NCBI GenBank assembly: GCA_934546985.1
Contig: CAKTEE010000005.1
Span: 124,001 to 188,000 of the forward strand
Direction: 5' to 3'
From: an uncultured Eubacteriales bacterium
Lineage (GTDB): Bacteria; Bacillota; Clostridia; Oscillospirales; Acutalibacteraceae
DNA length: 64,000 bases
In this document: one piece after another, positions 35,617 through 44,427 of the stretch
How the letters are laid out: each line of letters opens with the position of its first letter
How positions within the stretch are numbered: the stretch's first letter is position 1
Position numbers and translations under genes: made by a program
The notes under the pieces: model-generated
The model's database searches: none
Seen by the model: the letters and a program-made list of their open reading frames with translations, nothing else
What the model was told of the DNA's origin: nothing

Positions 35617-36972
35617 TTATTTTTTCATAAGGCGTTCACGGATAATATCTGCAACTTTTGTCCCAACCCGGTTAATTTGTTCTAAGTCTTTACCCTCGGC
35701 CATTATCCGAATCAATGGTTCCGTCCCTGAAACACGGACAATAATACGGCCTTCTGTCCCCAACTCTGTTTTTGCTTTTTCAATTTCCGCCTTAATTGTG
35801 TGATCGGTATAAAATGCCAACTTACCTTCAGCAGAAACCTTCACATTAATCATAATCTGCGGATAACGCTCCATAAGCGTGGACAGACTAGAAAGCTTTG
35901 CCTGCCTGCGGCGCAATAAGCATAACAGCTGGATTGCAGTCAACTGTCCGTCACCTGTTGTTGCAAAGTCACGAAAAATAATATGGCCCGATTGTTCACC
36001 GCCAAAATTATATTCTTCCAACAGCATTTCTTCCAGAACATAGCGATCTCCTACTTTGGTTGCAGCAAAACGCATATTATGTTCCTCACAAAATTTCTGA
36101 AACCCCATATTTGTCATAATTGTTCCAACAACGGCATTTCTTGCAAGCTTTCCGCGTTCTTTCATATCTAACGCACAAATTGCCATAATATAGTCACCGT
36201 CCACTAATTTCCCTTCATTGTCTACTGCAAGGCATCGGTCCGCGTCACCATCAAAAGCAACTCCCACATCCAGCCCATGTTTTTTTACATACTCCATAAG
36301 GCTTTCCATGTGTGTAGAACCGCAATCCTCATTCACATTAACGCCATCGGGCTGGTCATTTAAAATATGACATTCAGCACCCAACTCTGTAAATAATTTT
36401 TCAGCCGTGGCACTCGCTGAACCATTGGAACAATCCACGGCCACTTTCATTCCTTCAAGAGAATAGGGTACCGTGCTTTTCAAATGCTCTACATAATCTT
36501 TTACCGCTGTTTCCGCAGAAATAACCTTTCCAACTGCGCTGCCAGACGCTAAAGTTGGAGATTGTACATCGCTAAGTACCATTGCCTCTATCTGATCTTC
36601 CAGCGCATCCGGCAATTTATAACCGTCACCACTGAATATTTTAATTCCGTTAAATTCATATGGGTTATGGGAAGCGGAAATCATAATGCCCGCGTCTGCT
36701 TTATATTTCCCTACTAAATAAGCGACTGCCGGCGTAGAGATAACACCCAGCAATACTACCTCTGCACCAACAGAACAAAGCCCTGCAACTAATGCGCCCT
36801 CCAACATGTCTGAAGAAAGGCGTGTATCTTTGCCTAAAACAAAACGAGGATGACGGCGGTTGCCATCTGTTAAAACCATAGCAGCCGCACGGCCAATTTT
36901 CATTGCAAGCTCACATGTTAATTCCGTATTTGCAATTCCTCTAACCCCATCTGTACCAAAGAGTCTGCCCAT
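35617..36972 (-). CDS. glmM: GlmM, phosphoglucosamine mutase
   Basis: Interconverts glucosamine-6-P and glucosamine-1-P for UDP-GlcNAc synthesis. The 451-residue alpha-D-phosphohexomutase begins MGRLFGTDGVRGIAN; the phosphoserine loop is GIMISASHNPYEFNG, the Mg site DGDADRC (VAFDGDADRCLAVD) and the C-terminal phosphate site RVSGTEPLIRIM. It follows by 15 bases a gene for a left-handed beta-helix protein that resembles the acyl/uridylyl side of the same pathway. Confidence 0.97.
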   Translation of the reverse strand: MGRLFGTDGVRGIANTELTCELAMKIGRAAAMVLTDGNRRHPRFVLGKDTRLSSDMLEGALVAGLCSVGAEVVLLGVISTPAVAYLVGKYKADAGIMISASHNPYEFNGIKIFSGDGYKLPDALEDQIEAMVLSDVQSPTLASGSAVGKVISAETAVKDYVEHLKSTVPYSLEGMKVAVDCSNGSASATAEKLFTELGAECHILNDQPDGVNVNEDCGSTHMESLMEYVKKHGLDVGVAFDGDADRCLAVDNEGKLVDGDYIMAICALDMKERGKLARNAVVGTIMTNMGFQKFCEEHNMRFAATKVGDRYVLEEMLLEEYNFGGEQSGHIIFRDFATTGDGQLTAIQLLCLLRRRQAKLSSLSTLMERYPQIMINVKVSAEGKLAFYTDHTIKAEIEKAKTELGTEGRIIVRVSGTEPLIRIMAEGKDLEQINRVGTKVADIIRERLMKK

Positions 36973-36987
36973 TATAATTTCTCCTTA

Positions 36988-37665
36988 TTATTTTAATTTC
37001 ACAATAATATTACTAGAATTTTTATAAATACTATTGGCTGGCACTACTCCACGCACACAGGATGTTGGATAAATATTACTATTACGCCCAACAATAGTAC
37101 CAGGATTTAATACGCTGTTACAGCCAATCTCAACATAATCACCAAGTATTGCTCCAAATTTTTTCATACCAGTAGCAATAATTTTACAACCATTTTTAAC
37201 ATTCACCGGCATTTTATCACTTTTCACATTTGATGTAATCGCACCCGCACCCATATGAGAACGATACCCTAAAATGGAATCCCCCACATAATTATAATGG
37301 GGTACCTGTACTTCATTAAATAATATAACGTTTTTCAATTCTGTTGAATTGCCGACAACTGCATGATTGCCAACAATTGCACTGCCTCGGATAAATGCAC
37401 AGTGCCGTACTTCTGCCCCTTTTCCAATGATACATGGTCCTGTAACATATGCGCTTGCAAAAACAACAGCTTCTTTTGCAATCCAAATATCTTCTGCCGG
37501 ATGATCATATTCATCTAAGGAAAGTTCTGACCCTATGGAAAGGATATATTCATTAATTTTCGGTAATACCTCCCATGGATAAGAACAGCCCTGAAAAATT
37601 CCAGCGGCAATCGTCTGTGAAAGGTCAAACAAAGCCTCTACACCCATATCCATACCCTTTGTCAT
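36988..37665 (-). CDS. Left-handed beta-helix (hexapeptide) protein, GlmU C-domain-like
   Basis: A 225-residue protein; from about residue 60 it is a left-handed beta-helix built of hexapeptide repeats (EAVVFASAYVTGPCIIGKGAEVRH). It resembles nucleotidyltransferase-associated or acetyltransferase helices such as the GlmU C-terminal half, but has no pyrophosphorylase domain. Being directly upstream of glmM suggests a role in amino-sugar metabolism; whether it is catalytically active (the GlmU catalytic His is not obvious to me) is open. GGAGGA supports the ATG at 37665. Confidence 0.8.
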   Translation of the reverse strand: MTKGMDMGVEALFDLSQTIAAGIFQGCSYPWEVLPKINEYILSIGSELSLDEYDHPAEDIWIAKEAVVFASAYVTGPCIIGKGAEVRHCAFIRGSAIVGNHAVVGNSTELKNVILFNEVQVPHYNYVGDSILGYRSHMGAGAITSNVKSDKMPVNVKNGCKIIATGMKKFGAILGDYVEIGCNSVLNPGTIVGRNSNIYPTSCVRGVVPANSIYKNSSNIIVKLK

Positions 37666-37776
37666 TTATTATGTCCTCCTTTTTCTATTCTTTTTCCAGC
37701 CTAATTTTGCCAACATATAAAATATATGAATCATTCTTCAAAAATAGACCTGCGTTTTTATATTTTTAATGTTTTG

Positions 37777-37805
37777 ATTATAGCAAACTGCAAATATCAA
37801 AGCAA
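37777..37805 (-). promoter_or_regulatory. Promoter of the beta-helix gene and glmM
   Basis: TATAAT (37777-37782) with a weak TTGCTT (37800-37805) at 17-base spacing on the minus strand. Confidence 0.55.
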
Positions 37806-38174
37806 TAAATTCTTGGCTTTTATTGAATAAAATTGCCCTATATTCCTTCAAAATAGGAGTTGTTTTATGGTTTTGCATTTAATATATGTAAATAATCCCA
37901 TACTATTCCTATTGTCAGAACGCTATCTTTTCCATAGGCATGAACATCGGTTAAAATGTTTAAAACTAAAGCTTTTTTATAAGCGTTCTCTACTATCTTT
38001 GTGAAATTATAAAATAAAAACCACTAATTATTCAAATCCTTGTTCTATTCTGTATTGGACATGGGTTTTCTAATCGAGTTTATACGACACACTCTCTTTG
38101 TTAAAGTAATAAACATAGAAATATGTTCTTTTAGACTCTTTCGTATTTTTATCCCTCCAAATATATTTTAACAT
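37806..38174. other. AT-rich intergenic stretch, nothing recognised
   Basis: About 370 bases between the glmM-unit promoter and the malic-enzyme terminators. I found no frame with a ribosome-binding site, no tRNA-like fold and no repeat. Confidence 0.6.
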
Positions 38175-38220
38175 AAGAAAAAGGCAGATACATGGTGGGT
38201 TTCCATGTGTCTACCTTTAT
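38175..38220. terminator. Second hairpin terminator downstream of the malic enzyme gene
   Basis: Arms AAAGGCAGATACATGG and CCATGTGTCTACCTTT around a six-base loop; A/T runs on both sides make it usable in either direction. Confidence 0.7.
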
Positions 38221-38255
38221 TTTAGCATTGCACTTGGCTGGGGATATGACTTGTT

Positions 38256-38281
38256 AAAAAGTGGGATATAAAATATCCCAC
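38256..38281 (-). terminator. Terminator of the malic enzyme gene
   Basis: Perfect palindrome with arms GTGGGATAT and ATATCCCAC, followed on the minus strand by TTTTT, 16 bases after the stop codon. Confidence 0.85.
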
Positions 38282-38296
38282 TTAAATTTTAAACTA

Positions 38297-39469
38297 TTAC
38301 AGTCTTGCAACGCCAGAATCACGAGCTGCTTGAGCAACTGCTGCTGCCACTGCCGGAGCAACGCGGGTATCAAGCGCACTCGGAATAATATAATCCGGAG
38401 AAAGCTCTTCCTCTGTAATAATTTCAGCAATCGCTTTTGCCGCCGCAATTTTCATTGCATCATTGATATCTTTTGCACGAACATCCAATGCACCGCGGAA
38501 AATACCCGGAAATGCCAAAACATTATTAATCTGGTTTGCAAAGTCACTGCGCCCAGTGCCAACAACTGCGGCGCCTGCCTCTTTGGCAAGATCCGGCATA
38601 ATTTCCGGAACCGGATTTGCCATTGGAAACAAAATTGCATTTGGTGCCATGCTGCGAACCATATCCTGCGTCACACAACCGGGAGCTGATACGCCAATAA
38701 ACACATCCGCACCCACCAAGACGTCTGCGAGAGTACCGGATTTTTTATCAAAGTTAGAAATCTTTGCCATTTCTTCTTTTTCTTTGTTCAGGCCTTCTCT
38801 GCCTTCATAAATAGCGCCCTTTCTGTCGCAAAGGATAACATTTTTCAGACCCATTGCCATTAACAAGCGGATAATCGCAATACCAGCAGCTCCTGCACCT
38901 GAAGTTACAACCGTAATTTCATCCAACTTTTTGCCGGTCAGCTTTAACGCATTGAGCATAGCGGCAAGGGTAACTACCGCAGTGCCATGCTGGTCGTCAT
39001 GGAAAATTGGGATATCGCTGATTTCTTTCAGTTTGCGCTCAATCTCAAAGCAACGCGGTGCAGAAATATCTTCCAAATTCACACCGCCAAAACTTCCTGC
39101 AAGCAATGCAACAGTTTTTACAATATCGTCAACTTCTTTGGAGCGGACGCACAGCGGAATAGCGTCAACATCGCCGAATTTCTTAAACAAAGCGCATTTG
39201 CCTTCCATAACCGGCATACCAGCTTCCGGTCCAATATCGCCCAAACCGAGAACCGCTGTACCGTCGGTAACAACCGCAACCAAATTGGATCTTCTGGTTA
39301 AATCATAGCTTTTGTCTACATTTTTCTGAATTTCCAAACACGGCTGTGCAACGCCCGGGGTATAAGCCAGAGACAAGTCATCCTTTGTTTCAATCGGACA
39401 GCGGGTAACTACCTCAATTTTGCCCTTCCATTCTTCATGAAGGCGTAAAGATTCTTTTGCATAATCCAT
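38297..39469 (-). CDS. NAD(P)-dependent malic enzyme
   Basis: Oxidative decarboxylation of malate to pyruvate. The 390-residue length is that of the short bacterial/archaeal class. Visible motifs: SLAYTPGVAQPCLEI, VTDGTAVLGLGDIGPEAGMPVMEGK, the metal site FHDDQHGTAVVTLAA, the Rossmann loop SGAGAAGIAIIRLL and ANPVPEIMPD. GGAGG before the ATG at 39469 excludes the extension to 39496. Single gene with its own promoter; with the following ldh it handles pyruvate/malate/lactate redox balance. Confidence 0.94.
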   Translation of the reverse strand: MDYAKESLRLHEEWKGKIEVVTRCPIETKDDLSLAYTPGVAQPCLEIQKNVDKSYDLTRRSNLVAVVTDGTAVLGLGDIGPEAGMPVMEGKCALFKKFGDVDAIPLCVRSKEVDDIVKTVALLAGSFGGVNLEDISAPRCFEIERKLKEISDIPIFHDDQHGTAVVTLAAMLNALKLTGKKLDEITVVTSGAGAAGIAIIRLLMAMGLKNVILCDRKGAIYEGREGLNKEKEEMAKISNFDKKSGTLADVLVGADVFIGVSAPGCVTQDMVRSMAPNAILFPMANPVPEIMPDLAKEAGAAVVGTGRSDFANQINNVLAFPGIFRGALDVRAKDINDAMKIAAAKAIAEIITEEELSPDYIIPSALDTRVAPAVAAAVAQAARDSGVARL

Positions 39470-39489
39470 TTCAGATTCCTCCGTTTTAT

Positions 39490-39506
39490 TTAACAAACTT
39501 TGTTAA
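39490..39506 (-). promoter_or_regulatory. Operator-like palindrome at the malic enzyme promoter
   Basis: Perfect 17-base palindrome TTAACAAACTTTGTTAA touching the -10 box, over the expected transcription start. The half-sites point the opposite way from the known Rex operator (TTGTTAA-4-TTAACAA), so the binding protein is unknown. Confidence 0.5.
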
Positions 39507-39534
39507 TTATATCACGATGCAGGTTAATCTGCAA
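39506..39534 (-). promoter_or_regulatory. Promoter of the malic enzyme gene
   Basis: TTGCAG (39529-39534), 17-base spacer, TATAAT (39506-39511) on the minus strand. Confidence 0.7.
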
Positions 39535-39552
39535 ACCCGTTTCAAGTATTTT

Positions 39553-40509
39553 TTAAATTTCAAGAGAATTCAAAACATAGCGGAGCGCTTCCGCACTGTG
39601 CATGAGCTGGAGTTCTTCCTCTCCGGTTAACGGAGGAGTGATTTCTTTTTCAAGACCTTTTGCGCCAACAATAAACGGCAGACTCAGGCAAACGTCGTGA
39701 ATTCCATGCTGACCGTGAATTAAACCGGAAACTGTCATAACAGAGCTGGAATCGCGAACAATTGCTTCACAAATACGGCGAACAGCCAACGCAACTGCAT
39801 AATAGGTTGCACCTTTCAAGCCAATTACCTTTGCACCGGAAGTTTTTACATCATCTGTAATCGCATACAAATCCTGCTTGCCGCAGTTTCCATGATTTTT
39901 ACATACGTTTTCACAGAAATTCCACATCTGCATCCCCGCAATAGAAGTCAGAGACCATGGAATCATAGCGGTATCGCCGTGTTCACCGAAAACATAAGCC
40001 TGCACGTCATGAGAGTTGATGCCCACATGCTGTGCCAAAGCCGTTCTCAGACGAGTGGTATCCAACATAGTGCCGGAACCGATAACCTGATTATCCGGCA
40101 AACCGGAAATTTTCAAAATAGCATATGTCAGGATATCAACAGGGTTGCTGACAACAAGATAAATAGCATGCGGCGCCTGCTTAACAACTTCCGGAATAAG
40201 GCTGCGCATAATATTTACATTGGTCTGCGCAAGATCAATACGTGTCTGACCAGGCTTTCTGCCGATACCCGCAGTTACGATAACAATATCAGAATCGCGT
40301 GCATCCGTGGTAGAGCCTGCATAAATATTCACCGGAGGACAGAATGCTGTACCCTGAATAATATCCATTGCTTCACCCTTGGCTTTATCTGCATTTACAT
40401 CTACCATAACAATTTCAGAAACCAAACCGGCTAAGGTTAAAGTGTAGGCACAGGTTGCACCGACGTTGCCCGCACCGAGAATTGTAATTTTTTTACCTTT
40501 TTTAATCAT
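39553..40509 (-). CDS. ldh: L-lactate dehydrogenase
   Basis: Reduces pyruvate to L-lactate with NADH. The 318-residue protein has the Rossmann start ITILGAGNVGATCAYTL, the substrate arginines (GQTRIDLAQTNVNI), VVSNPVDILTY and the catalytic histidine in FGEHGDTAMIPWS. The active-loop region and the Q-type substrate residue support lactate rather than malate dehydrogenase. GGAG precedes the ATG at ten bases. A good promoter lies about 140 bases upstream. Confidence 0.94.
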   Translation of the reverse strand: MIKKGKKITILGAGNVGATCAYTLTLAGLVSEIVMVDVNADKAKGEAMDIIQGTAFCPPVNIYAGSTTDARDSDIVIVTAGIGRKPGQTRIDLAQTNVNIMRSLIPEVVKQAPHAIYLVVSNPVDILTYAILKISGLPDNQVIGSGTMLDTTRLRTALAQHVGINSHDVQAYVFGEHGDTAMIPWSLTSIAGMQMWNFCENVCKNHGNCGKQDLYAITDDVKTSGAKVIGLKGATYYAVALAVRRICEAIVRDSSSVMTVSGLIHGQHGIHDVCLSLPFIVGAKGLEKEITPPLTGEEELQLMHSAEALRYVLNSLEI

Positions 40510-40646
40510 TACTTACTGTCTCCTAACTTTTTCCCAATAGGGCCATAATGCAAGGAAAACGGGATATAGGACAGATATGCAAAAACTTAGGTACACAAAA
40601 AGGTGTTTTCTGAAATTGTCCAACCTACCCCATTTTAATTATATTA

Positions 40647-40675
40647 ATCATAGCGCATTGCCAGTACCTTGTCAA
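40647..40675 (-). promoter_or_regulatory. Promoter of ldh
   Basis: TTGACA (40670-40675), 17-base spacer, TATGAT (40647-40652) on the minus strand, leaving a leader of about 130 bases. Confidence 0.8.
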
Positions 40676-40999
40676 TAAAAATTCCGCAAAAAAATGCAAA
40701 ATCCATGGTTTTCTTTCCCTTTATTTTTCAGGCCTCGTGCATCACGGCATATAGATTCCTGCAGGTAATGGTTCAGTTGGTCCGAAATGTATCTTTCCTG
40801 CACGATTATCTGTTTTCTTCTCTCAGTATCCTGTCTCTTTTTTACTTTTATTCACCGTTTATTTCGGTGCAAACAGTTTTCTGAAAAACTGCTGCTTTCA
40901 AAATTGAAAATCCGTTCTGTCTGTGCTGAATTCGCTTCCCGTTGACTGTATGGGAATATCCAAATTTCACAGCGTTTGAATTAAGTCCTGCCCGCAAAA
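40676..40999. other. Intergenic stretch between the ldh promoter and the LRR gene terminator
   Basis: No gene seen. It holds small inverted repeats (CACCG-7-CGGTG and CAGTTTT-3-AAAACTG near 40858-40890) without a T-run or linked start; I assign no role. Confidence 0.5.
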
Positions 41000-41032
41000 G
41001 GAGCAAAGGGACTGCAGTACTGCAGTCCCTTT
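41000..41032 (-). terminator. Terminator of the LRR gene
   Basis: Perfect palindrome with arms AAAGGGACTGCAG and CTGCAGTCCCTTT, 15 bases after the LRR stop, with a modest T-run on the minus strand. Confidence 0.75.
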
Positions 41033-41046
41033 GTTAATAACAAACC

Positions 41047-43692
41047 TTAAAGTCCGAGCTGATAAGCTTCTTCAATTTTCGCAAGCGCATTTTCGTCTGT
41101 TTGCACTTCCTGCGATATTACCACATAAGTACCATGGGCGGTTTCCTGATAAGAAACCGCTAACCCCAAAGCTTCACAGGTAAAACGCAGCGGACCCACG
41201 GTAACGCCGTTTTGTACGGTAAAAGCAAGGGGTATGTTAGATGAAGCAATCAAAGTTCCGTCCGATGCATGCTTTGTTACAATATTATTTCCGAGAATTA
41301 TCAGAAGGTATGTTCCGTCCGATGGATTGGTTACTTTGATGTTTTCCGTATCCGCATCGTAATCTACAGTAAAACCGTTAACTTCCGCGATATAACGCAA
41401 CGGCATCTGCATTGTACCGCTAATATTTTCCGCTTTTGCATAACCGGCATCATATCGGGTAGTAGGTGCAACAATTCCGTTTACGTACGCCTGCTCCGCA
41501 CCCTGTTTCATAACAACACACGGCCGTATTTTCTGACTTTCAAAAAGGGTTACTGTTACATCCATACTTGCTGTCGGAAAATTATTCCCGTTATAATAAT
41601 ATATCAGTTCCACAGGCATATTTTCTCCGATATATGAAGCAGTTCCTGCCGTTGCATCATACTGCCATCCCTGTTCCGGTTTTATTTCTACTTTATTCAG
41701 ATTCTCCTCCCCAACTAGCTTTGCCAAATCCGCCGTCCAACCACCGGATGTTTTCTGAATTCCCAGATTTGATATCTGGGCTTCCGCAGACAGATCTTTA
41801 ATTTCTTTATCCAAATCCAAACTGTTCAGTTGGTTGTTATCGCAATATAAATACTTTAACGCAGTATTTTGACTCAAATCCAAACTGTTCAGCTGATTGT
41901 AACTGCAATATAAAGTCTCTAATGCGGTATTTTGACTCAAATCCAGACTGCTCAACTGATTGTTATTGCAATATAAATACTTTAACGCAGTATTTTGACT
42001 TAAATTTAAACTGCTCAGCTGATTATCACTACAATGTAAAGTCTCTAATGCGGTATTTTGACTCAAATCCAGATCGGTCAACCGACTTTCATCGCAATAT
42101 AAAGTTTCTAATGCGGTATTTTGACTTAAATCCAAACTGCTCAGCTGACTGCCTATGCAGTTTATATTTGTCAAAGCAGTACAGCCGCTTACATTTAAAC
42201 TGCTTAACTGAGGAGTCGCTAAATTCAAACTTTGTAATGAAGTACAGCCGCTTGCATTTAAATCAGTCATGTCATTATTATAAACACAGAATACAACTTC
42301 CAAAGAAGTACAATCTCTTATATCCAAACTGCTTAAACGACTGTTGCTGCAACCCAATTCCTTTAAAGTGGTACAGCCGTTTACATTTAAATCGATAAGC
42401 GAATCACCTCCGCAATTCAATTTGGTCAATGCAGAAGATCCGCTCACATCCAAATCAGTCAGTCGGCTGTTATAACACATCAATTCCTCCAAAGCAGTAC
42501 AACCATTTATATTCAGATTGCTCAGCTGACTGTTATTGCAATCCAATGTCCTTAACGAGGTACAGTTGCTCACATCCAAATCGGTCAAATCGGTCATCTT
42601 GCTAATGTTACCCAAATATTCTAATTCAGAACAATTGCTGGCATTCAAGCTGATCAACGTTGGCAGTGTATCACCATACCAACGCTGTATTGCCGTACCG
42701 CTTATATTCAGACTTTTCATTGGATTAGTATGGCAAATCAATTCCTTCAAAGCCGTGCATCCACTTACATCTAAATCGGTCAACTGACTATTACTACAAG
42801 CCAAATTTTCCAGAGCAGTACAGTCCCTTACATCTAAACTGCTTAACCGACTGTTGTTATAACAATTCAATCTCCACAATACGGTACAGCCGCTTATATC
42901 TAAATCGGTTAACTGGGTTCCACTGCAATCTAATGTCTTTAACGAGGTACAGCCGTTTACATTTAAACTGCTTAACTGAGGAGTCGCTAAATTCAAGCTT
43001 TGTAATGAAGTACAGCCGCTTACATTCAGGCTTTCTATTGAATTCCCTCTAAAAAACAAAGCGCTGGGAAGACCAGTCAGATATGTTAATGAAATACATC
43101 CGCTCACATTCAAATTTTTCATTTGTTCATTGTAAAAATTCAGCCGTATTAGTTCAGTATGGTTACTTACATCCAAATCGGTCAGTAAAGTACCCGTACA
43201 TTCCAAATCCTTTAACGCAGTACAGCCGCTTACATCCAAACTAGTCAGTGGATTGGCACTGCATTGTAAGTATGTCAAAGCAGGACAACCACTTACATTC
43301 AAACCAATCAGTTGGTTATTGCTACATTCTAAATTCTTTAAAGCAGAACATCCGCTCACATTCAAATCGGTCAGCTGATTACTGCTGCAATTCAAATTCT
43401 CTAAGACAGTACATCCGCTTACATTTAAACTGGTTAATGGAAAATTTTTTATTCCCTGTAAATCCACCACCTGCATATTGGATAGGTTTATTGATGTAAC
43501 TGCCGCTATTTCATCCGGACTAAGAAACGCATCCCCATCCGTGTCAAAATTTTCGCTTATATAACTGCGGAAAAGCGAGTCGGGAAAATTCGCCTCATCA
43601 ATTTTCACTCCGTCCACCGCATAAACCGACAGCGGCAACACTGCAATCATTAACAGCAACGCCATTCCCAAAGATAATACTCGTCTTTTCAT
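41047..43692 (-). CDS. Secreted leucine-rich-repeat protein with C-terminal copper-amine-oxidase-like domain
   Basis: An 881-residue exported protein. Residues 1-25 are a signal peptide (MKRRVLSLGMALLLMIAV). An EF-hand-like segment follows (FDTDGDAFLSPDE, about 49-61). Residues about 65-660 are some 25 leucine-rich repeats of 19-24 residues of the form L-x-x-L-D-V-S-G-C-T-A-L-x-x-L-x-C; the last five are near-identical 21-residue units with LSQNTALE/KxLYC. Residues about 735-870 match the copper amine oxidase N-terminal-like domain common in clostridial surface proteins (YVNGIVAPTTRYDAG, MQMPLRYIAEVNGFTV). No LPXTG or SLH anchor is present. Function (adhesion, ligand binding) is not known. 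Confidence 0.9.
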   Translation of the reverse strand: MKRRVLSLGMALLLMIAVLPLSVYAVDGVKIDEANFPDSLFRSYISENFDTDGDAFLSPDEIAAVTSINLSNMQVVDLQGIKNFPLTSLNVSGCTVLENLNCSSNQLTDLNVSGCSALKNLECSNNQLIGLNVSGCPALTYLQCSANPLTSLDVSGCTALKDLECTGTLLTDLDVSNHTELIRLNFYNEQMKNLNVSGCISLTYLTGLPSALFFRGNSIESLNVSGCTSLQSLNLATPQLSSLNVNGCTSLKTLDCSGTQLTDLDISGCTVLWRLNCYNNSRLSSLDVRDCTALENLACSNSQLTDLDVSGCTALKELICHTNPMKSLNISGTAIQRWYGDTLPTLISLNASNCSELEYLGNISKMTDLTDLDVSNCTSLRTLDCNNSQLSNLNINGCTALEELMCYNSRLTDLDVSGSSALTKLNCGGDSLIDLNVNGCTTLKELGCSNSRLSSLDIRDCTSLEVVFCVYNNDMTDLNASGCTSLQSLNLATPQLSSLNVSGCTALTNINCIGSQLSSLDLSQNTALETLYCDESRLTDLDLSQNTALETLHCSDNQLSSLNLSQNTALKYLYCNNNQLSSLDLSQNTALETLYCSYNQLNSLDLSQNTALKYLYCDNNQLNSLDLDKEIKDLSAEAQISNLGIQKTSGGWTADLAKLVGEENLNKVEIKPEQGWQYDATAGTASYIGENMPVELIYYYNGNNFPTASMDVTVTLFESQKIRPCVVMKQGAEQAYVNGIVAPTTRYDAGYAKAENISGTMQMPLRYIAEVNGFTVDYDADTENIKVTNPSDGTYLLIILGNNIVTKHASDGTLIASSNIPLAFTVQNGVTVGPLRFTCEALGLAVSYQETAHGTYVVISQEVQTDENALAKIEEAYQLGL
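41815..42145 (-). repeat. Five tandem 63-bp units in the LRR gene
   Basis: The phrase GTATTTTGACTCAAATCC recurs every 63 bases (for example from 41864, 41927 and 41990), encoding 21-residue LRR units with the sequence LSQNTALE/K. The near identity at DNA level points to recent expansion. Confidence 0.85.
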
Positions 43693-43777
43693 TTTGATAT
43701 TCTCCTTGTCCGTATTTTACAATCGGCTGTAATACAATAACTCATGCACAACATTCACCGAAAGTTGTTTCTGTTAA

Positions 43778-43806
43778 ATATTAACACATCCTTTTAATAT
43801 GGTCAA
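43778..43806 (-). promoter_or_regulatory. Promoter of the LRR gene
   Basis: TTGACC (43801-43806), 17-base spacer, TAATAT (43778-43783) on the minus strand. The segment AGGATGTGTTAATAT is identical to that at the ilvB T-box promoter. Confidence 0.6.
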
Positions 43807-43864
43807 CATTTTTTCACGTTTTTTGTTGAAATAAATAACAAAGCCACTATACTTTCGCTGTACG

Positions 43865-43895
43865 CAAAACAGGCGCTGCCGTTTCCGGCAGCGCC
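43865..43895 (-). terminator. Terminator of the ilv-leu operon (after leuD)
   Basis: Perfect arms GGCGCTGCCG and CGGCAGCGCC around a GAAA loop, followed by TGTTTTG on the minus strand. Confidence 0.85.
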
Positions 43896-43917
43896 ATAAC
43901 AACGCTTGTTCTAGATT

Positions 43918-44406
43918 TTAAAGGGATTCAGAAATAGATGCCAGCAATCCGCCTTTGGCAATAATATTCTGAATAAACGGCGGAAACGGTTCCGCCTGAT
44001 AAGTTTTGCCCGTTGTAACATCAGTGATTACCCCCGTGTCAAAATCAACGCTGACCTCGTCTTCGGCGCTGATTTCGCGGCTTGCTTGTTCACATTCCAA
44101 AATCGGCAAACCAATATTCAATGCATTCCGGTAAAAAATGCGTGCAAATGATGCCGCAATTACGCAGGAAATACCAGAAGCCTTAATAGAAATAGGAGCA
44201 TGCTCACGGGAAGAACCGCAACCGAAGTTGCGTTCTCCCACCATGATGTCGCCTTCTTTAACTTTTTTGACAAATTCCGTATCAATATCTTCCATACAGT
44301 GGGAAGCAAGCTCTTTCGGATCTGCGGTATTCAGGTAACGCGCGGGAATGATGACATCCGTATCTACATTATTTCCGTACTTATGAACTCTGCCCTGTGC
44401 CTTCAT
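43918..44406 (-). CDS. leuD: LeuD, isopropylmalate/citramalate isomerase small subunit
   Basis: Pairs with LeuC. The 162-residue swivel-domain protein begins GRVHKYGNNVDTDVIIPARYLNT and has the substrate-loop GERNFGCGSSREHAP and the IAASFARIFYRNALNIGLP block. The short form (about 160 residues) is that of the HACN-like class found with CimA in anaerobes and archaea. It should serve both leucine synthesis (isopropylmalate) and the citramalate route to isoleucine. Confidence 0.95.
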   Translation of the reverse strand: MKAQGRVHKYGNNVDTDVIIPARYLNTADPKELASHCMEDIDTEFVKKVKEGDIMVGERNFGCGSSREHAPISIKASGISCVIAASFARIFYRNALNIGLPILECEQASREISAEDEVSVDFDTGVITDVTTGKTYQAEPFPPFIQNIIAKGGLLASISESL

Positions 44407-44427
44407 AACAATTCCTCCAATTCCATA

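Noticed and set aside
39490..39506. Rex redox-repressor site at the malic enzyme promoter
   Set aside because: The half-sites are in the opposite order to the Rex operator.
41815..43500. CRISPR-like regularly spaced repeats
   Set aside because: The repeats are in frame, 57-72 bases long without unique spacers, and encode leucine-rich repeats.
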